This document shows positions 34,596-46,610 of a stretch of DNA of 64,000 bases, piece after piece. The notes below the pieces were generated by a model. The model saw only the letters and a program-made list of their open reading frames with translations, did not search any database and was not told the origin of the DNA. A program made the translations under genes and the position numbers. The first letter of the stretch is position 1, and each line of letters starts with the position of its first letter. The DNA lies in contig OZ012685.1 in assembly GCA_963942565.1 (NCBI GenBank), forward strand, positions 1,911,595-1,975,594, given 5' to 3'. This DNA is from Maea johnstoni (taxonomy: Eukaryota; Annelida; Polychaeta; Spionida; Magelonidae).

Positions 34596-35011
34596 GGGCG
34601 TAGTGGTCTATCAGACCTGTAGCATGATGTAGACAGACTCATCCTCAGGGACTCCACCTGGTGGACGTCAGAGGAATCACTAAGTGGTCTATCAGACCTG
34701 TAGCATGACACAGACAGGCTCATCCTCAGGGACTCCACCTGGTGGACGTCAGAGGAATCACTAAGTGGTCTATCAGACCTGTAGCATGATACAGACAGGC
34801 TCATCCTCAGGGACTCCACCTGGTGGACTTCAGGGGAATCACTTAGCGGTCTATCAGACCTGCAGCATGATACAGACAGACTCATCCTCTGGGACTCCAC
34901 CTGGTGGACATCAGAAGAATCACTAAGTGGTCTATCAGATCTGTAGCATGATACAGACAGGCTCATCCTCAGGGGCTCCGCCTGGTGGACATCAGAGGAA
35001 TCACTAAGTGT
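34596..35011 (-). repeat. 81-bp minisatellite with 27-codon periodic ORF
   Basis: AGTGGTCTATCAGACCTGT starts at 34602, 34683 and 34764 and AGCGGTCTATCAGACCTG at 34845, an exact 81-base period, about five units. Because 81 is 27 codons, the reverse strand stays open for 129 residues (34577-34966). It reads as a repeat containing SLSVSCYRSDRPLSDSSDV and ending HQVESLRM. Differences between units change amino acids as often as not, which argues against selection on the peptide. An exon of a repetitive protein is possible but unsupported. Confidence 0.85.
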
Positions 35012-36224
35012 TCTGCTCCTTCAGTGAACTTAATGTTATTTATGAACAAATTCCTCTGGGCTGATAAACCAGCGAACATAAGGAAGGAAACTTTGTAGGC
35101 CAATATAAAAATGGTGGCTTAAAACTTTTTGATGCAACAGTATAATTGAGTAGATTAAAACATTTTTATCCACTTATCGCAAGTGGATTGTATACCCAAA
35201 AGATTTTAACATGTCAGAAGTATTCTTTTACAGTCCCGACCAAACTATGTTGAAAGGATAAAGAAATCAAGTACAAACCCATTTTGGAGGGATGATCTGA
35301 GATGTTTGGAGGTTTTGTAGAAAAGTGAATGTGCTCCAGACAAAGAGGTGACATTACAGATACCAATTTTGTACATTATCATCAGCTCCACTCTGAATCT
35401 CACACTGGATTGGTCAACTTGTTTGTTGTACAGGACTACATTTAGAACTCAGCAATGCTTTTCAAAACATTCATTGTCAGGAGCCCAATATTAATCCTGT
35501 ATTTGGATCTTAACAATGAAAGTTGTGAAAACCCCTTTATATATCCTACATCCAGTGGTGCCATGGCAACAAAATGGTGGCTACTGCTGAATTGCAACCC
35601 CCTAGAAATTATTTTTGTCATATAAACTCTATTTATGCATAATAATCTGCCAGCATGGTGTGTATCTGGAAGATAAGATGGCAGATAGTAATTAAGATGG
35701 ATTTAAGTATGTAACTAAGTGTGACTTCAAAGCAAGAAATCCTTGCAGGTCGATCTGCCTGCCAGATGTATATTGAGCACTGCTTGGGAGTTGGAAAAAT
35801 GAAATGAGAGTAAAACTGCTACCCAGACTGGATCCAAGTCTAGCAGTTGCTGTGGCTGAAAACACATATTCCCTTTCTTTTTTTATTTATTATGTCCCTT
35901 ACGGCCTCCATAATTTTGCAGGTTGAATATGAAATCCAAATGCATGAACTGCGTTGAGTTGTCTAAGTGTTTTCTCAGTTGTCCACTGCAAGAACCTTTA
36001 ACTTTGAACATGTTGTGCTTATAATAATTCAGATTTAACATTGTGGCAAGCTTATGATAAATTTGTTATCCTTGTGGTGAAAATGGTTTACGGCCAATGT
36101 GTGTTCAGCCATCTGCATCGCAAGAGGTCTAAGGACTTGTCTCTCGCAGACATTTGGCTGTATACCACCTTCACAATAAGGATAACTAATAATATGTCTG
36201 TTAAACCTTTAATCACATGCCTGA
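35012..36224. other. no recognisable feature
   Basis: Unique AT-rich sequence; no coding-like frame. Confidence 0.5.
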
Positions 36225-36293
36225 GGGGAAAGTCATACTCTAGACCTTGTCTAGAGATGCTATACTATACCACTCAGCCATTGGGAACACCCT
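36225..36293 (-). mobile_element. tRNA-derived SINE head fragment
   Basis: On the reverse strand GGGTGTTCCCAATGGCTGAG then TGGTATAG gives a perfect A box (TGGCTGAGTGG). The B-box region is not convincing and no SINE body follows. It is probably a head-only remnant of the SINE family. Confidence 0.4.
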
Positions 36294-36819
36294 TCATTCT
36301 TAAAAGCAAATGTTCATTTGAGGTTCATTAGAGATGTGCAGGAGTGATGAAGTGTGAAATGAGTCTGGCAACACTCACTTTGTATAAGCTAAGCTTCATT
36401 TTAATAAGAACGAAAAGAGGCCAGTATAAAGGATTGCATGGGGGGTAGTAGGCAAGTGTTTCATTGTGTGTGTGGCCTGCGAAGCGCTTCACCTCTGGGG
36501 AGTGGATTGATAGGCCGACCTTTGACTGGTGCTAGTCTGACAGCACTGAGAGTCTGTCTGAGCAAACTTCAACACATCACAGGCGCTGCCTCCCCGCGAA
36601 AAAACCTCCTGGGATGCGAAAGTGCTGTCTTCTTGTCAGAACAATCGTGTCCAATCAATAGGGCTGCAGACTTTATTGAACTTTTTCAGTTGCGCAACGA
36701 GGAGCAGGCTCCAGGTTCAACGCATGGCTGCGGTGTTTAAATACCATCAAGATACGGCGCTCCTAACAGACAAGCCCACTGAACCGCTTCATCTTATAGA
36801 AAGCAATCTGACAATAATC
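36294..36819. other. no gene recognised; GC-balanced stretch
   Basis: From about 36440 to 36760 the sequence is GC-balanced with overlapping + strand ORFs of 100 and 105 residues in different frames. No domain, splice pattern or codon bias supports either. Confidence 0.4.
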
Positions 36820-37049
36820 TTAACCCATTCAGGCCTGGAGATCTACCTACCCAGTGTTGTCTGGATCAGTCATACTTCTGAAATTAATTTTGGAATTAAG
36901 CAAAAATTTGCAAAATATTTGAAGGAGACTTGTAGATAGAATTCTGATAAACAATTCTCCCTCAATTATTTTCTAAATATTACTTCTGTCAGAGAGATAT
37001 CACTAAAATTGTCAGGTTTTTTTGGCAGCTGCGGACATGAGTGGGTTAA
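36820..37049. mobile_element. TTAA-flanked hairpin MITE, well-preserved copy
   Basis: Left end TTAACCCATTCAGGCCTGG, right end GCGGACATGAGTGGGTTAA. Inside are AAAATATTTGAAGGAGAC and AACAATTCTCCCTCAATTATTT (inverted centre), then TTGTCAGG. Length 230 bases. The ends CCCATTC...GAGTGGG between TTAA are what a piggyBac-type MITE should have. Confidence 0.8.
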
Positions 37050-37286
37050 CCCCCAGAATACTTAGACAAAGTTCAGCCCAGTGAAAAAATCAGGAATAAT
37101 ATCCAAGGCTTGTAAAGGGCTATCAGGAGACTTTCTCAGCTCATTCAAAAGTATTGTCGCTGCCATAAATGTGCAGCGTCTCTCGAGACTGGAGTTTGTC
37201 TCAGGGTCATTTGTTGGGGAAGCCTTGTCAAAACCCTTGCCCTTCTGCAGACATTGAAGCTTGGTAAAATGCTACCTCTGAGCGCT
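37050..37286. other. no recognisable feature
   Basis: Unique spacer. Confidence 0.45.
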
Positions 37287-39491
37287 TACCGTAAATTCTC
37301 GAAAAACCTCGGACACTTTTTATTAATTAAGATTTTCGTTGGCTGATGGTGGCCCAAATTTACTGAAAATAGCGATCAAATGTCAGACACCGTGGCCGAA
37401 ATTCGTCTATATCACCAATTGAAACGAAAGCTACATGTACTATGATGTAGATGGAACTGAACATCGATCGCTAACTTCGTACACAAGAATATAATTTTCC
37501 CCCACAAAACACTTTGGGCCAATTTCATTAAGGTGAGATAAACCCACCCTACTTAGACTAGGTGTCAACTCTGATACCTGGTTCGGCTGTTACCTAGTCT
37601 AGAAGTTAAACCAGCCTAACTTTAGTCCAATTTCATCAAATGAGTTAGTACCAGGTAACAACCAAACCTAGTCTCAACTATCTAGGCCTTGGTTTTCGCT
37701 CTATTTTTGGGCATTGGGAAGGGCTTGTGGTCAGAATAACAAAGGCTATGAGTAGAGGACCCCATGTTGAGAGAACAGAAACCTCCCTCCCTCAACAAAG
37801 CCTATTGCATCTATAGTGGATGACCAGTATAGGGTATTATTTCTTTGGAATGAAAAATACATGTATTAAGTATTGTATGCAATTATGATGTAGAATGCTA
37901 ATTAAAACTATGGAATATAAAACAAAGTTGATATATGCAATATTTACCATTGTCAATTTTAATTGATTTGATATTTATTCTGACTTATGAGTCAGATGCC
38001 TCAATGCTGCACTCTGCAATTCAAGACATGTATCAGCACCACTCAAACTATTTATGAATATCAAAATGTAAGTATAGAAGCAAGATATCTTTGAAATGCA
38101 AATGCCAGTGGTTTATTCTACTACTAAGACAAGTTTCTTAGTTTGCTTCCAAACTGTGTTATTTTTTAAATTTTTATTTGAGAGATTTTTCAAAGAGAGG
38201 GGTACCTGACATTTTTGTTGACAAATCTATGACAAAAAGCATTTTTTGGGAAACGTGACAAATGCCATCTGTACAACTTTATTAGCATTAAGGTGTGTTA
38301 GATTTGTCTGCATCACATGATATAAGCAAATTTACAAGCATGTTTTTTTCTTTCTTTCTGTTTTAGTTATGATTGTACCAGAATAATCATAAAATGGCTA
38401 TGTATATGCTAAGTCCAGTTTATATACTCAAAAATAGCCTTTATATCAGCCATATAAATATTTAGACCAGGCCCTACTAGGATATAAACCACCCCTCCCC
38501 TGGTCTAAAGTTAGTCCCATATTTGTGACCTGGTTCAACTTTAGACCAGGTACTAAATGCTTAATGAAATTGGCCTAACTTTGAGACCTAGTCTATCTTC
38601 AAGTTGTGACCCGGTTTAACTTTAAACCAGGTATCAAGTGCCTTAATGAAATTGCCCCTTATTGTCCACCTACCTGACTTGTTATTCCTCTGCTATATAT
38701 ACTAATAAAGTAACTTGCCTCCCTTGTATGTTGTTTACTTGTTTATTCTTGCTGCCGCACGCCTAATTCAACTTTCAAATGGCGCAGCCCATGAGATCGA
38801 TGTGTTTACTTCCGGTTTCGGAGCCGGTGTGTTTTGGCAGATATAGGGACACTAGAAATGTAAGTTTATATTCTAAAATCAAGCGGAACCTTCGTAAATT
38901 AAAGCATGTCTTTCACTTTGGCCGATATTATCAATTGTCAATTGAATTAAAACGAAAGCTAGATGGAAAATCGATCGCTAACTTTGCGAAGAAGAACACA
39001 ATTTTCCCCCACAAAATCATTATTGTCCACCTAACTGACTTGTCATTCCTCTGCTATATAATATATACTTGTAAAGTAACTTGCCTCCCTTCTATGTTGT
39101 TTACTTGTTTATTCTTGCTGCCGCACATCAATTACTCATTGAATTATATACTTGTTCAAGTAGTTGACAAGTCTTATTTCGAAATGGCGCCGCCCAAGCT
39201 GTATTCCACTCTACACGAAGAAATGCGATACCTACTTCCGGTTTCGCACTGATCGTCTTTTGGCGGATATGGGCACTAGAAACGATCGTTAATAATCTAA
39301 AATCAATCGCAAACTTTGGAAATCTAAATGTTTTTTTATTATATCAATGAAATTTACTTGGTGGCCGACTTTTGGTGAAATGTGTCCTTGGATGACTCGG
39401 GGGTGGGCGAATTTCCCCAATAATTATTTGGTAAATTAATTATAGTGGCCGAGTTTCCTAGGGCGGCCGAGATTTCCGAGAATTTACGGTA
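37287..39491. mobile_element. TA-flanked DNA transposon, non-autonomous, with insertion
   Basis: Left end TA-CCGTAAATTCTCGAAAAAC and, on the other strand of the right end, TA-CCGTAAATTCTCGGAAATC give inverted termini between TA dinucleotides, as in Tc1/mariner-type elements. Inside are two diverged direct copies of a segment of about 330 bases (CGATCGCTAACTT, AATTTTCCCCCACAAAA, TATTGTCCACCTA, TTACTTCCGGTTTCG). The first copy is interrupted by the element at 37516-38658. No transposase is recognisable; the 157-residue ORF at 38779-39252 follows the duplicated segment and looks non-coding. Confidence 0.8.
37516..38658. mobile_element. Harbinger-like element nested in the TA transposon
   Basis: Left end GGGCCAATTTCATTAAGG; right end, other strand, GGGGCAATTTCATTAAGG. 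Subterminal repeats of ACCTGGTTCAACTTTAGACC type occur at both ends in opposite orientation, with a second internal CCAATTTCAT copy on each side. The flanks are TTT at 37513-37515 and TTA at 38659-38661. The matching uninterrupted site in the second internal copy of the host (about 39014-39030) reads CACAAAATCATTATTGTCC, with TTA at the break. GG-starting termini and a TTA target are characteristic of PIF/Harbinger. There is no coding capacity over its 1143 bases. Confidence 0.75.
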
Positions 39492-41197
39492 AGGTGAAAT
39501 TGGAAATTTGTTTATTGCCATTTTTTTTAACCTTAATTCAACTTTTATTGTATTGTATTGTGTGTAGGTACCTACTTCTCAGGCATGTCCAACTGTCATA
39601 TTGCTGCAGCTGCGTCCGACAGTGACCTCAAAATGTATGAAAAAGACAAGCCCTTTCACCACTTTTCAACTGTACAAAATTTTCAGGTTGCATGACCAAA
39701 TGAGTGTGTCAGATGTTTCGTTTGCATTTTAAAGCACAGATTGTATCTAGAAAACAAATGCATTCACCGCATTTATTGATAACGCCTAATTGATTGATCT
39801 AGCTAGATCTTTACTCTGTTATAGTTACAGGCTGATAATGTACTGTCAACTGGTGACAATATTTAAACTGATTGTCACACAGCACTCATCAACAATTGCT
39901 GCGCTCCAGGCCTTCAATATTTGGACACTCCAGTTTCTCCTTTACAAAGACAACAGACAGCCTGGGTATTCTGTGCTTGAATGAGCTGGCTTGGTTTCCT
40001 AGAAGACTGCTCCCTATCTAGCCCACCAGATGTGTGGGTATCAGTGCCTACAAGTGTGTTCAACCAAATCTACCCATTGGAAATATACACAGGGTCACAC
40101 AACTATGTATACAACGTCTCAAATGCAGTAATACTTGAAAGAAAAATGAACAGGAATTGTTAGATTCTGAAATTGCATCTTTATGTATTGTTTTTTAAGT
40201 ATTGCTGTGTTATGTAGATATTTCCATCAGTGTCAGGCCATGTGTACACTCCAGATGTGAAGGGATTAACTTGACTTCCATAGAGAAGCAGCTGAAATGT
40301 CAATGAGGAGTTTGTTTTGCCTGACATGGTATTCTGTAAGTGGAGTGGCCATCTCAGTATGGTGTACTAGCCTGCAGGTCTAGCTCCCGGGGTGGTAACC
40401 ACAGAGAGCCGAGCAATATAGGACTTGGAGGCTCATCCGTGCTGCTCCGACTTGCTACAAGCATGTGTTAAATGCCCTTCCACATGATCAACCCTGAGTT
40501 AACTTCAGGCCAGGAGTGGTTCTGTTTTTATAACTTCCACACAACCAATGCTTACTTTAAATCAACTTCCATTCTCTCTCTAGTCTAACACAATCAAATA
40601 GAAGATATACATTCATGAGCATAAATGTCAAAAATGACATAACACCAATATCAGTTGCAAAAGTGCCATACACAGCCCTCTTAAACCAGTCCAGGTGATC
40701 TTTACTATGTTTCACTTAAACACTTTGTCTACTTCAATAATTTCATTTCCATATTGACAAAAATAAAATGATAGTGAAATGACAGGTTGATAATGATATT
40801 TGATCTTTTGGCACAAGTATTAGATATAGCACTGACATTTCCTATTCGTTCCAAATGACTGGTAGACTATGGTTGACCGGTGCCTTAGTCGAGCAGCTGT
40901 CTCCCAAAAAGATCAACCAATGAGATCTGGATGACAGACACACAAACTCATGCCTGAAAATACAGGTAGTATAAGTAACACAGCTTGAAGTAGATACAGA
41001 TGTGTAAATATAGCCAAGCACAAAACATATGTGATGTATAGAGAGGCAGGACAGACCTGGCTCTGTGGGTGTTAGACACCCGGGCGACTGGCTGGCTGTG
41101 AAAAAAAACACCCTCAACCTGACTGACACACACGGGCAGAGAGAGCAGAGCTATTATCAAAGGGAATGCTGAAGGCCACTGCTTTGAGAGTTCTTCT
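39492..41197. other. no recognisable feature
   Basis: Unique AT-rich sequence. Overlapping ORFs at 39790-40163 and 40842-41211 show no domains. Confidence 0.5.
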
Positions 41198-41495
41198 TTA
41201 TTATTTATCATAATTATAATTATTATTATTATTATTATATTATCATTATTATTATTATTATCATTATAATTATTATAATTATTATTATTATCATTATTAT
41301 TATTATTATTATTGTTATTATTATTATTATTATCATTATTATGACTACTATATCATTATTGTTATTATCATTACTATTATCATTATTATCATTATTATCA
41401 TTATTATCATTATCATTATTATTATCATTATTATCATTATTATTATTATTATTATTATTATCATTATTATTATCATTATTATTATTATTACTATT

Positions 41496-41530
<35 letters not shown>

Positions 41531-41573
41531 CCTCATCATCATCATTATCATCATAATAATCATCATTACTATG
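41198..41573. repeat. (ATT/ATC)n compound microsatellite
   Basis: About 370 bases of ATT with interspersed ATC, ending in a CATCATCAT run. Leu/Ser-rich and Met/Ile-rich ORFs across it are artefacts. Confidence 0.97.
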
Positions 41574-42121
41574 TATTTCCTTTGAGGATGTACTCTAACG
41601 AAGGGTTAGTTTTTCTCTCCTGAATGTTGTCCCAGAGTTTGAGTTATTCGTTAAGTTTCCCAGTGACACAATGGCTTGTGAGAGGAGGCTATCAGGTGGT
41701 AGTGTATAATCTGTGTAGGTAAACAACTCTGCAGGCACAGTGGCTGTGTAGGGCGCCCCCTGGGTGCGGGTATCTTGGGGCACCTTATCTCCACCCCCTG
41801 GGGTGCCTCTCCACAGCCAGCATCTGATCTTACACTCTCACTGCTATTCCTGTGCTGCCCCAATAGACAGCTGTCTAAACCAGACTCAGCAGGAACATCA
41901 GGCCATGACCACCAGCCTGGCCATAGGCCTTAGAGCATCTTCAGTCTCACCTTTCATATTTGGAATCTAGATATTTTTGTTTATTGTCACTTATTCTGAT
42001 GTCAAGGGTGGGCTAAGTCAATGGGATATAGGCAACCAAGTCAAGAACTCTATGCACAATTTGACATAGATTGTTGCCTATCAAAACCGACTAAGCAGTT
42101 GTATAAGAGCCAATGTTTTAG
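41574..42121. other. no recognisable feature
   Basis: Unique sequence, GC-balanced at about 41690-41900; no supported gene. Confidence 0.45.
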
Positions 42122-42283
42122 AGAGTAGTGCCTAGAGCTAGGCTCTTGATACTGTAGATAGTAATGAGCCAGTCCAGGTGAGATATGAGCGAGCCTCTAG
42201 CGAGTAGTGCCTAGAGCTAGGCTCTTGATACTGTAGATAGTAATGAGCCAGTCCAGGTGAGATATGAGCAAGCCTCTAGCAAG
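42122..42283. repeat. 79-bp tandem duplication
   Basis: GTAGTGCCTAGAGCTAGGCT begins at 42125 and 42204. The two 79-base units are almost identical, so the duplication is recent. Confidence 0.95.
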
Positions 42284-42759
42284 CTAAGATATATGTGCTG
42301 TTTTCAGTCTGTAATAACACATGGAGGAGACATCATAGTGTCTGGGAATGCCACATCAGGATTATCTGCTATACCAACACTACTGTCAGCCCACTGGGAT
42401 AACACCACCATCACTTAGAGATTCTCTACACTAGAAATATTTGTGATGGTTTAGACCACAGAAAGAGTGTTTTATGAGTTTTAAAGCTCTGAGCTGAGCC
42501 AGATGGTTAGAAAATCATAAAACACTCTTTTTATTCTCTACTAACCTATAAATAGAATCACAATGGGGCAGAGTGGGTTTTATGACCTACTCTTCTAGTA
42601 TATTTTGAGAATTTGTGCATGGCAATGCTGTCTTTTGATTGGTCCAAACCAACTTGTTGTGTACATAACTTTTACAGGTATAGGAATCAGGAGACTACAC
42701 ATGTTCTCAGCTTTGCAATAACATCCAATATCCCTTTAGAGCTATACCTAGGATTTTTT
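42284..42759. other. no recognisable feature
   Basis: Unique sequence. AAAGAGTGTTTTATGA and TCATAAAACACTCTTT form a 16-base inverted repeat at about 42461 and 42515, with no element termini. Confidence 0.45.
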
Positions 42760-42912
42760 GCAAGTCTAGAGGCTGATCCCAACTGGGGCATTTGAGAAAG
42801 GTGCCAGTGACTTTGGATAAGGCGATGGCATTTACCAGGTACTCCTGTTTCCTCTACCACATACAACTGGCTAATCATGACAACCTAAAAAAATCGACAA
42901 TAACCAAAATTC
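42760..42912 (+). mobile_element. SINE, body with decayed head
   Basis: The body matches the family (GGTGCCAGTGACTTTGG, ACAACTGGCTAATCATGACA) with the tail ATCGACAATAACCAAAATTC. The head is reduced to a B-box remnant (GGCTGATCCC), so this copy is 5'-truncated or old. Confidence 0.7.
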
Positions 42913-44205
42913 TAAATTTTGGAACAGGTATAATCCCGCTGCTAGATTCCACTGGTCAAGCCACTTTTTACCAAAACTGTTACTACTAAGGCTCAGATGG
43001 TAATCAATGGCAACTTGAAATGCAAAGGAGAGAGTGTGAAGTACACTTGCAGAATGTCTGCATGCAGGTCCCTGTGAAAGGGTATTATCAGACGATGCCC
43101 TTCTGAGGCATAAAACCGCCATCATGCATGGGAAATTATCCCTCAACCATGTCGTTGTCCTTACAATAGCATCAGGCTATTGTTTAAGCAGCACAATGCA
43201 TGCGCAGTGCTATGCACCATGATGCTCACTAATCTGTGTGCACTCGGAACCCACCGCCATTAGCTGCTGATAGTAAATAAATCTATACCAAATTAACTTT
43301 CCTTCCGCCCACAAATTGCAGAGTAAAAGGCAAGCAGTTAAGAAAAACATAAATTTTTCTCAGTGCTATCCTTTTCAGTACATTCTCCAAAAAGGAAGCT
43401 AATTTTGCAGCAAGGTTTCTCCAAGCAATATGGTGTTAATGGACCAATAAGTAGCACTGATTGCTCATACCTGTTAAAAGCTCTATAAATCTGGTACAAG
43501 GTAAAAGTCTGCAGGCAAGAATTTCAAACTATACGCCTACAGCTAGCCTAGATAATCAGGGCTGGGCAAACTCCATAGCCTTGAAAATTAGGTGTTAGGG
43601 TTACTAAAATCTCTCGGCCACCATTAGTCCCATTAGACTACTGAATTTTAAGGGAAGCTGTCATTTTTCAGGTTTTCTGCATAATTTTTTAATAGCCAAA
43701 TTAGGCACCAGCGTCATAAGGGTTAAGAGCTAACACATATGGTAAGTCTAAAGGAAACAGGTAGCAGAACTGCTAAATATTGGGGACTAGTTGTCCAACA
43801 TTTTGAGCCCAGTACATCGACTTAAGTTCTGACAGGTACACAATGGGTCAAAGGCCTCCACAGTCTTTAAGTGTACTGTGTTGCCCTTTATTGTTTATTC
43901 TTTATTGTTATGGCTTTATTGCATAAAGCACCTTAGGTTTAAGAATACCTTATACTTACAAGTCCAAAACATTCATATAAAATGACAGTGGTGCAGGCTT
44001 AGTTGGTGAATTATGAGAAATATCCACTTACATTTCCCAACCTTGGATATGTTTTTTATACTTTAGAATAAAAATGTAATTGGTAATGGAAGGGGTAAGT
44101 TGAATAACCTTGGATAACATAGGTTGAATAATTAGCATTTTATTAGACAGAGAAAACTGGCACAACAGTGTAGTTACTAGCCCGCCAGGCATTCCGTTTA
44201 CTTTC
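42913..44205. other. no recognisable feature
   Basis: Unique sequence. CAGGGCTGGGC at 43558 resembles a hAT-type terminus, but no partner end was found. Confidence 0.45.
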
Positions 44206-44398
44206 TCAACCCATTCACCAGTGCAAATCTAATTGACAAGTGTTGTTTGGACCTTTCATACTTAAGAAAATAGCTTCTGAATGAAGTTACCTTTATAATT
44301 CACAAACTCTTTGAAGGAGCATTTTTATGAACATCTCAAATATTTATGAATATGAGATCCCCAAAACAGTCAGTGGGTATAGGACTGAATGGGTTGTA
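44206..44398. mobile_element. hairpin MITE, decayed ends
   Basis: Starts TCAACCCATTCACCAGTGC and ends AGGACTGAATGGGTTG. CTTTGAAGGAGCATTTTTATG and CATCTCAAATATTTATG mark the hairpin centre. The outer TTAA sites have mutated. Confidence 0.6.
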
Positions 44399-44555
44399 CT
44401 ACAGTGCACGGTCTGGGCTATTCTGGCTTGTAGTGCTATTGTCTGACTTTGCTATGTTTTCAGGAAGTGTGTACATCTCAATATCTGACAATATATATAA
44501 CATTAACAAATGGTACCATGTGTATGGTGTCATATATATGTGTGCTATCGTCACA
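44399..44555. other. short spacer
   Basis: No feature seen. Confidence 0.4.
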
Positions 44556-44621
<66 letters not shown>

Positions 44622-44628
44622 GCTGCTG
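44556..44628. repeat. (CTG)n trinucleotide tract, about 21 units
   Basis: A pure GCT/CTG run of 65 bases (44556-44620), one CCG interruption, then CTG. All three + strand frames stay open through it (poly-Ala, poly-Leu, poly-Cys), so the ORFs at 44346-44741 are not evidence of a gene. Confidence 0.97.
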
Positions 44629-45058
44629 GGGTCTCTTATATGAGGTCAGGGTCATGGCTGGGAGAGGGAGGGATGGGACGAGGCATCCAGAGCAGGCTAC
44701 ATACATGTATGTATAGCCATGCTCTGGGAATAAGCCAATAGATCCATATAGATCAAAGTCCGCTAACTATTCATGTATGACCTTAAGCCTGGGGCCGGTG
44801 CATCAACCGCACTATATCTGTCCCTAATCCCCCAGTGGCCTGTACTGCTAATCTGGTCACGGCTGCTTCAGCACTGAACAGGGTGTACATATGATACTAC
44901 AGTTGGTATTTTTATCCAAATCTAAACAAAGTAGTATCTTAGCTATGGATATGTATGCCATGTTTCACCGAACATTAAACCAGCACTCTGTATGCATGAA
45001 CACAAGCTGCCCTATTTAATTATTCAATGAGGTGACAAATAAAAAAAATGCATGCATA
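44629..45058. other. no recognisable feature
   Basis: Unique sequence. Confidence 0.45.
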
Positions 45059-45274
45059 TACCATATTTTTCCGAATAAGCCACCCCTCGCACCCCACCCC
45101 CTCCCGCCCAATGTTTCCTAACCTAAAAGTTACATGTGGTACAGATATGCAGCAATGGTCATGAATATTTGCACTGTACATGGGGTGCCATTAAATGGAA
45201 TTTGGCCCCCTTGTGGCATATATTTCCCTTACCTGCACCCGTAGTACTGTGCGCTTATTTGAATGATTACAGTA
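45059..45274. mobile_element. TA-flanked MITE
   Basis: Left end TACCATATTTTTCCGAATAA followed by GCCAC; right end, other strand, TACTGTAATCATTCAAATAA followed by GCGCAC. These align as degenerate inverted termini between TA dinucleotides. The 216-base element has no coding capacity. Its termini resemble the CCGTATTTTTCGGAATAA class of animal MITEs. Confidence 0.55.
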
Positions 45275-46426
45275 CATGTGTTTACCAGAGATGGTGTTAA
45301 CAGATGTTTTCAACTTCACTTGTGAAAACATTGTAAAAACGTTCAATATCATATCTTTATACTGCTATGGCTGCCAGAGAGATAAACCTCATGGGACAAT
45401 GAACGATTTGAGACTAGAAGCTTTGTTTTCAGTGTAAACAAAGAAAGTGTGATATTCTATTGAGCACTAATTACAATAATTCATATTCTTATATCTTCTA
45501 AACATATCTATCTATAAATTCAACCATGTAAAGAGATTTTTTCCCAATTTTATCCTGCCTGAAGTTACACAATACAAACTTTCACTTGCATACAAATGAC
45601 AAGCTTTCCTAGCACTAAAATATCAATCTAGAATTATCATAGTTATCTTCTCATAACTGAATTTTCTTTATAAGGGTTATATAGCAAATTGCCCCTAAGC
45701 TAGCCAATTAAACCATCTTTAAGTGAAATTTAAATGAGAAATAATGATTCACATTAGAGACAAGTGCTCTTTAAAGGATCTATACAATGATGACAGCAAT
45801 CCTTTTAGGATAGGGTAATATGCAAGTCACCCACATTGATTTTTACCAGTCGTAGTCAACTGCAAGTCATTCAGCGTAGTTGTTTGTAGGTAGAAAAGAG
45901 ACATATGTTTTGTAACAGCAAAATGAAAAACACACAACAAAAAAGAAAAACACCAGCATTAATTTCCTGTTTGAGTTTTGCCTTTTCTCCTTAATTGGCT
46001 TTATCACAGTATGTGACACGTTTGGAACGAAGCCAATTAAAAATAAGGGGAAAATATGTAAAATGTCAAAGCTCATGACAGAAGCAATAGTTATAACCTA
46101 ATTAGTGCAATGGTTTATTTGATTCAATTTTTAACCATGAGAAATGACCAGAATAAAGAGAGATCTTCTAGCAATTTCTACATGAAACGTCTGTGACTAG
46201 AAGTATTATTGCACCAAAACATTTTAAGTGAATGTCACATTTCCCAAATAGAGACAGGTCATAACATTCATTGCACAAATGACTTTGCTTTGACTTATTT
46301 TCTACTTGATGCTCATGCCTGTAGGGGGTTCTATTAGAGATCTAACCAAATCTTGTCAGAATAGAGTCAGAAAAACTAGTTCATATGTCATATTTATCAC
46401 TTCCATTAAGACATACTGACCTGGCA
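45275..46426. other. no recognisable feature
   Basis: AT-rich unique sequence. Confidence 0.5.
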
Positions 46427-46610
46427 CAGGAGAAGTTGCTAACAGCATATCTCTTAAGCCGCTTATTTGTCAAATGTCAGATTTATCTGTGCGAAGTATG
46501 GGCTCAGCTGACGGTACCAATTAGGCTCCTGGCTGCAGAGGAACTGGTATCAGGTAGAGGGAATCTGAGACCGCTGGGGAAGCAACTCTATCATAGCTAG
46601 CCTGAGTATG
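46427..46610 (+). repeat. duplicated block, left member
   Basis: Paralogous to 48613-48810 in the same orientation. ATTTGTCAAATGTCAG is identical in both, followed by TTTATCTSTG, AAGTATG, GAGCTGA-like sequence, TACCAATTA and GGGAATCTGAGACC. Overall identity looks like two thirds with a nearly perfect core. The core TTGTCAAATGTCA contains two Meis/Tgif-type TGTCA sites and a GATA-type TTATC. Confidence 0.7.

Noticed and set aside
38779-39252. 157-residue ORF
   Set aside because: It lies wholly within the internally duplicated part of a non-autonomous transposon, crosses the duplication junction and has no domain.
41341-41566. Leu/Ser-rich and Met/Ile-rich ORFs
   Set aside because: Translation of the ATT/ATC microsatellite.
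43557-43735. CAGGGCTGGGC as a hAT-type terminus paired with the GGGTTAAG downstream
   Set aside because: The right side does not mirror the left and no target duplication is visible.
44346-44741. 131-residue ORF with a long poly-Ala tract
   Set aside because: The tract is a CTG microsatellite open in all three frames; flanking residues show no domain.
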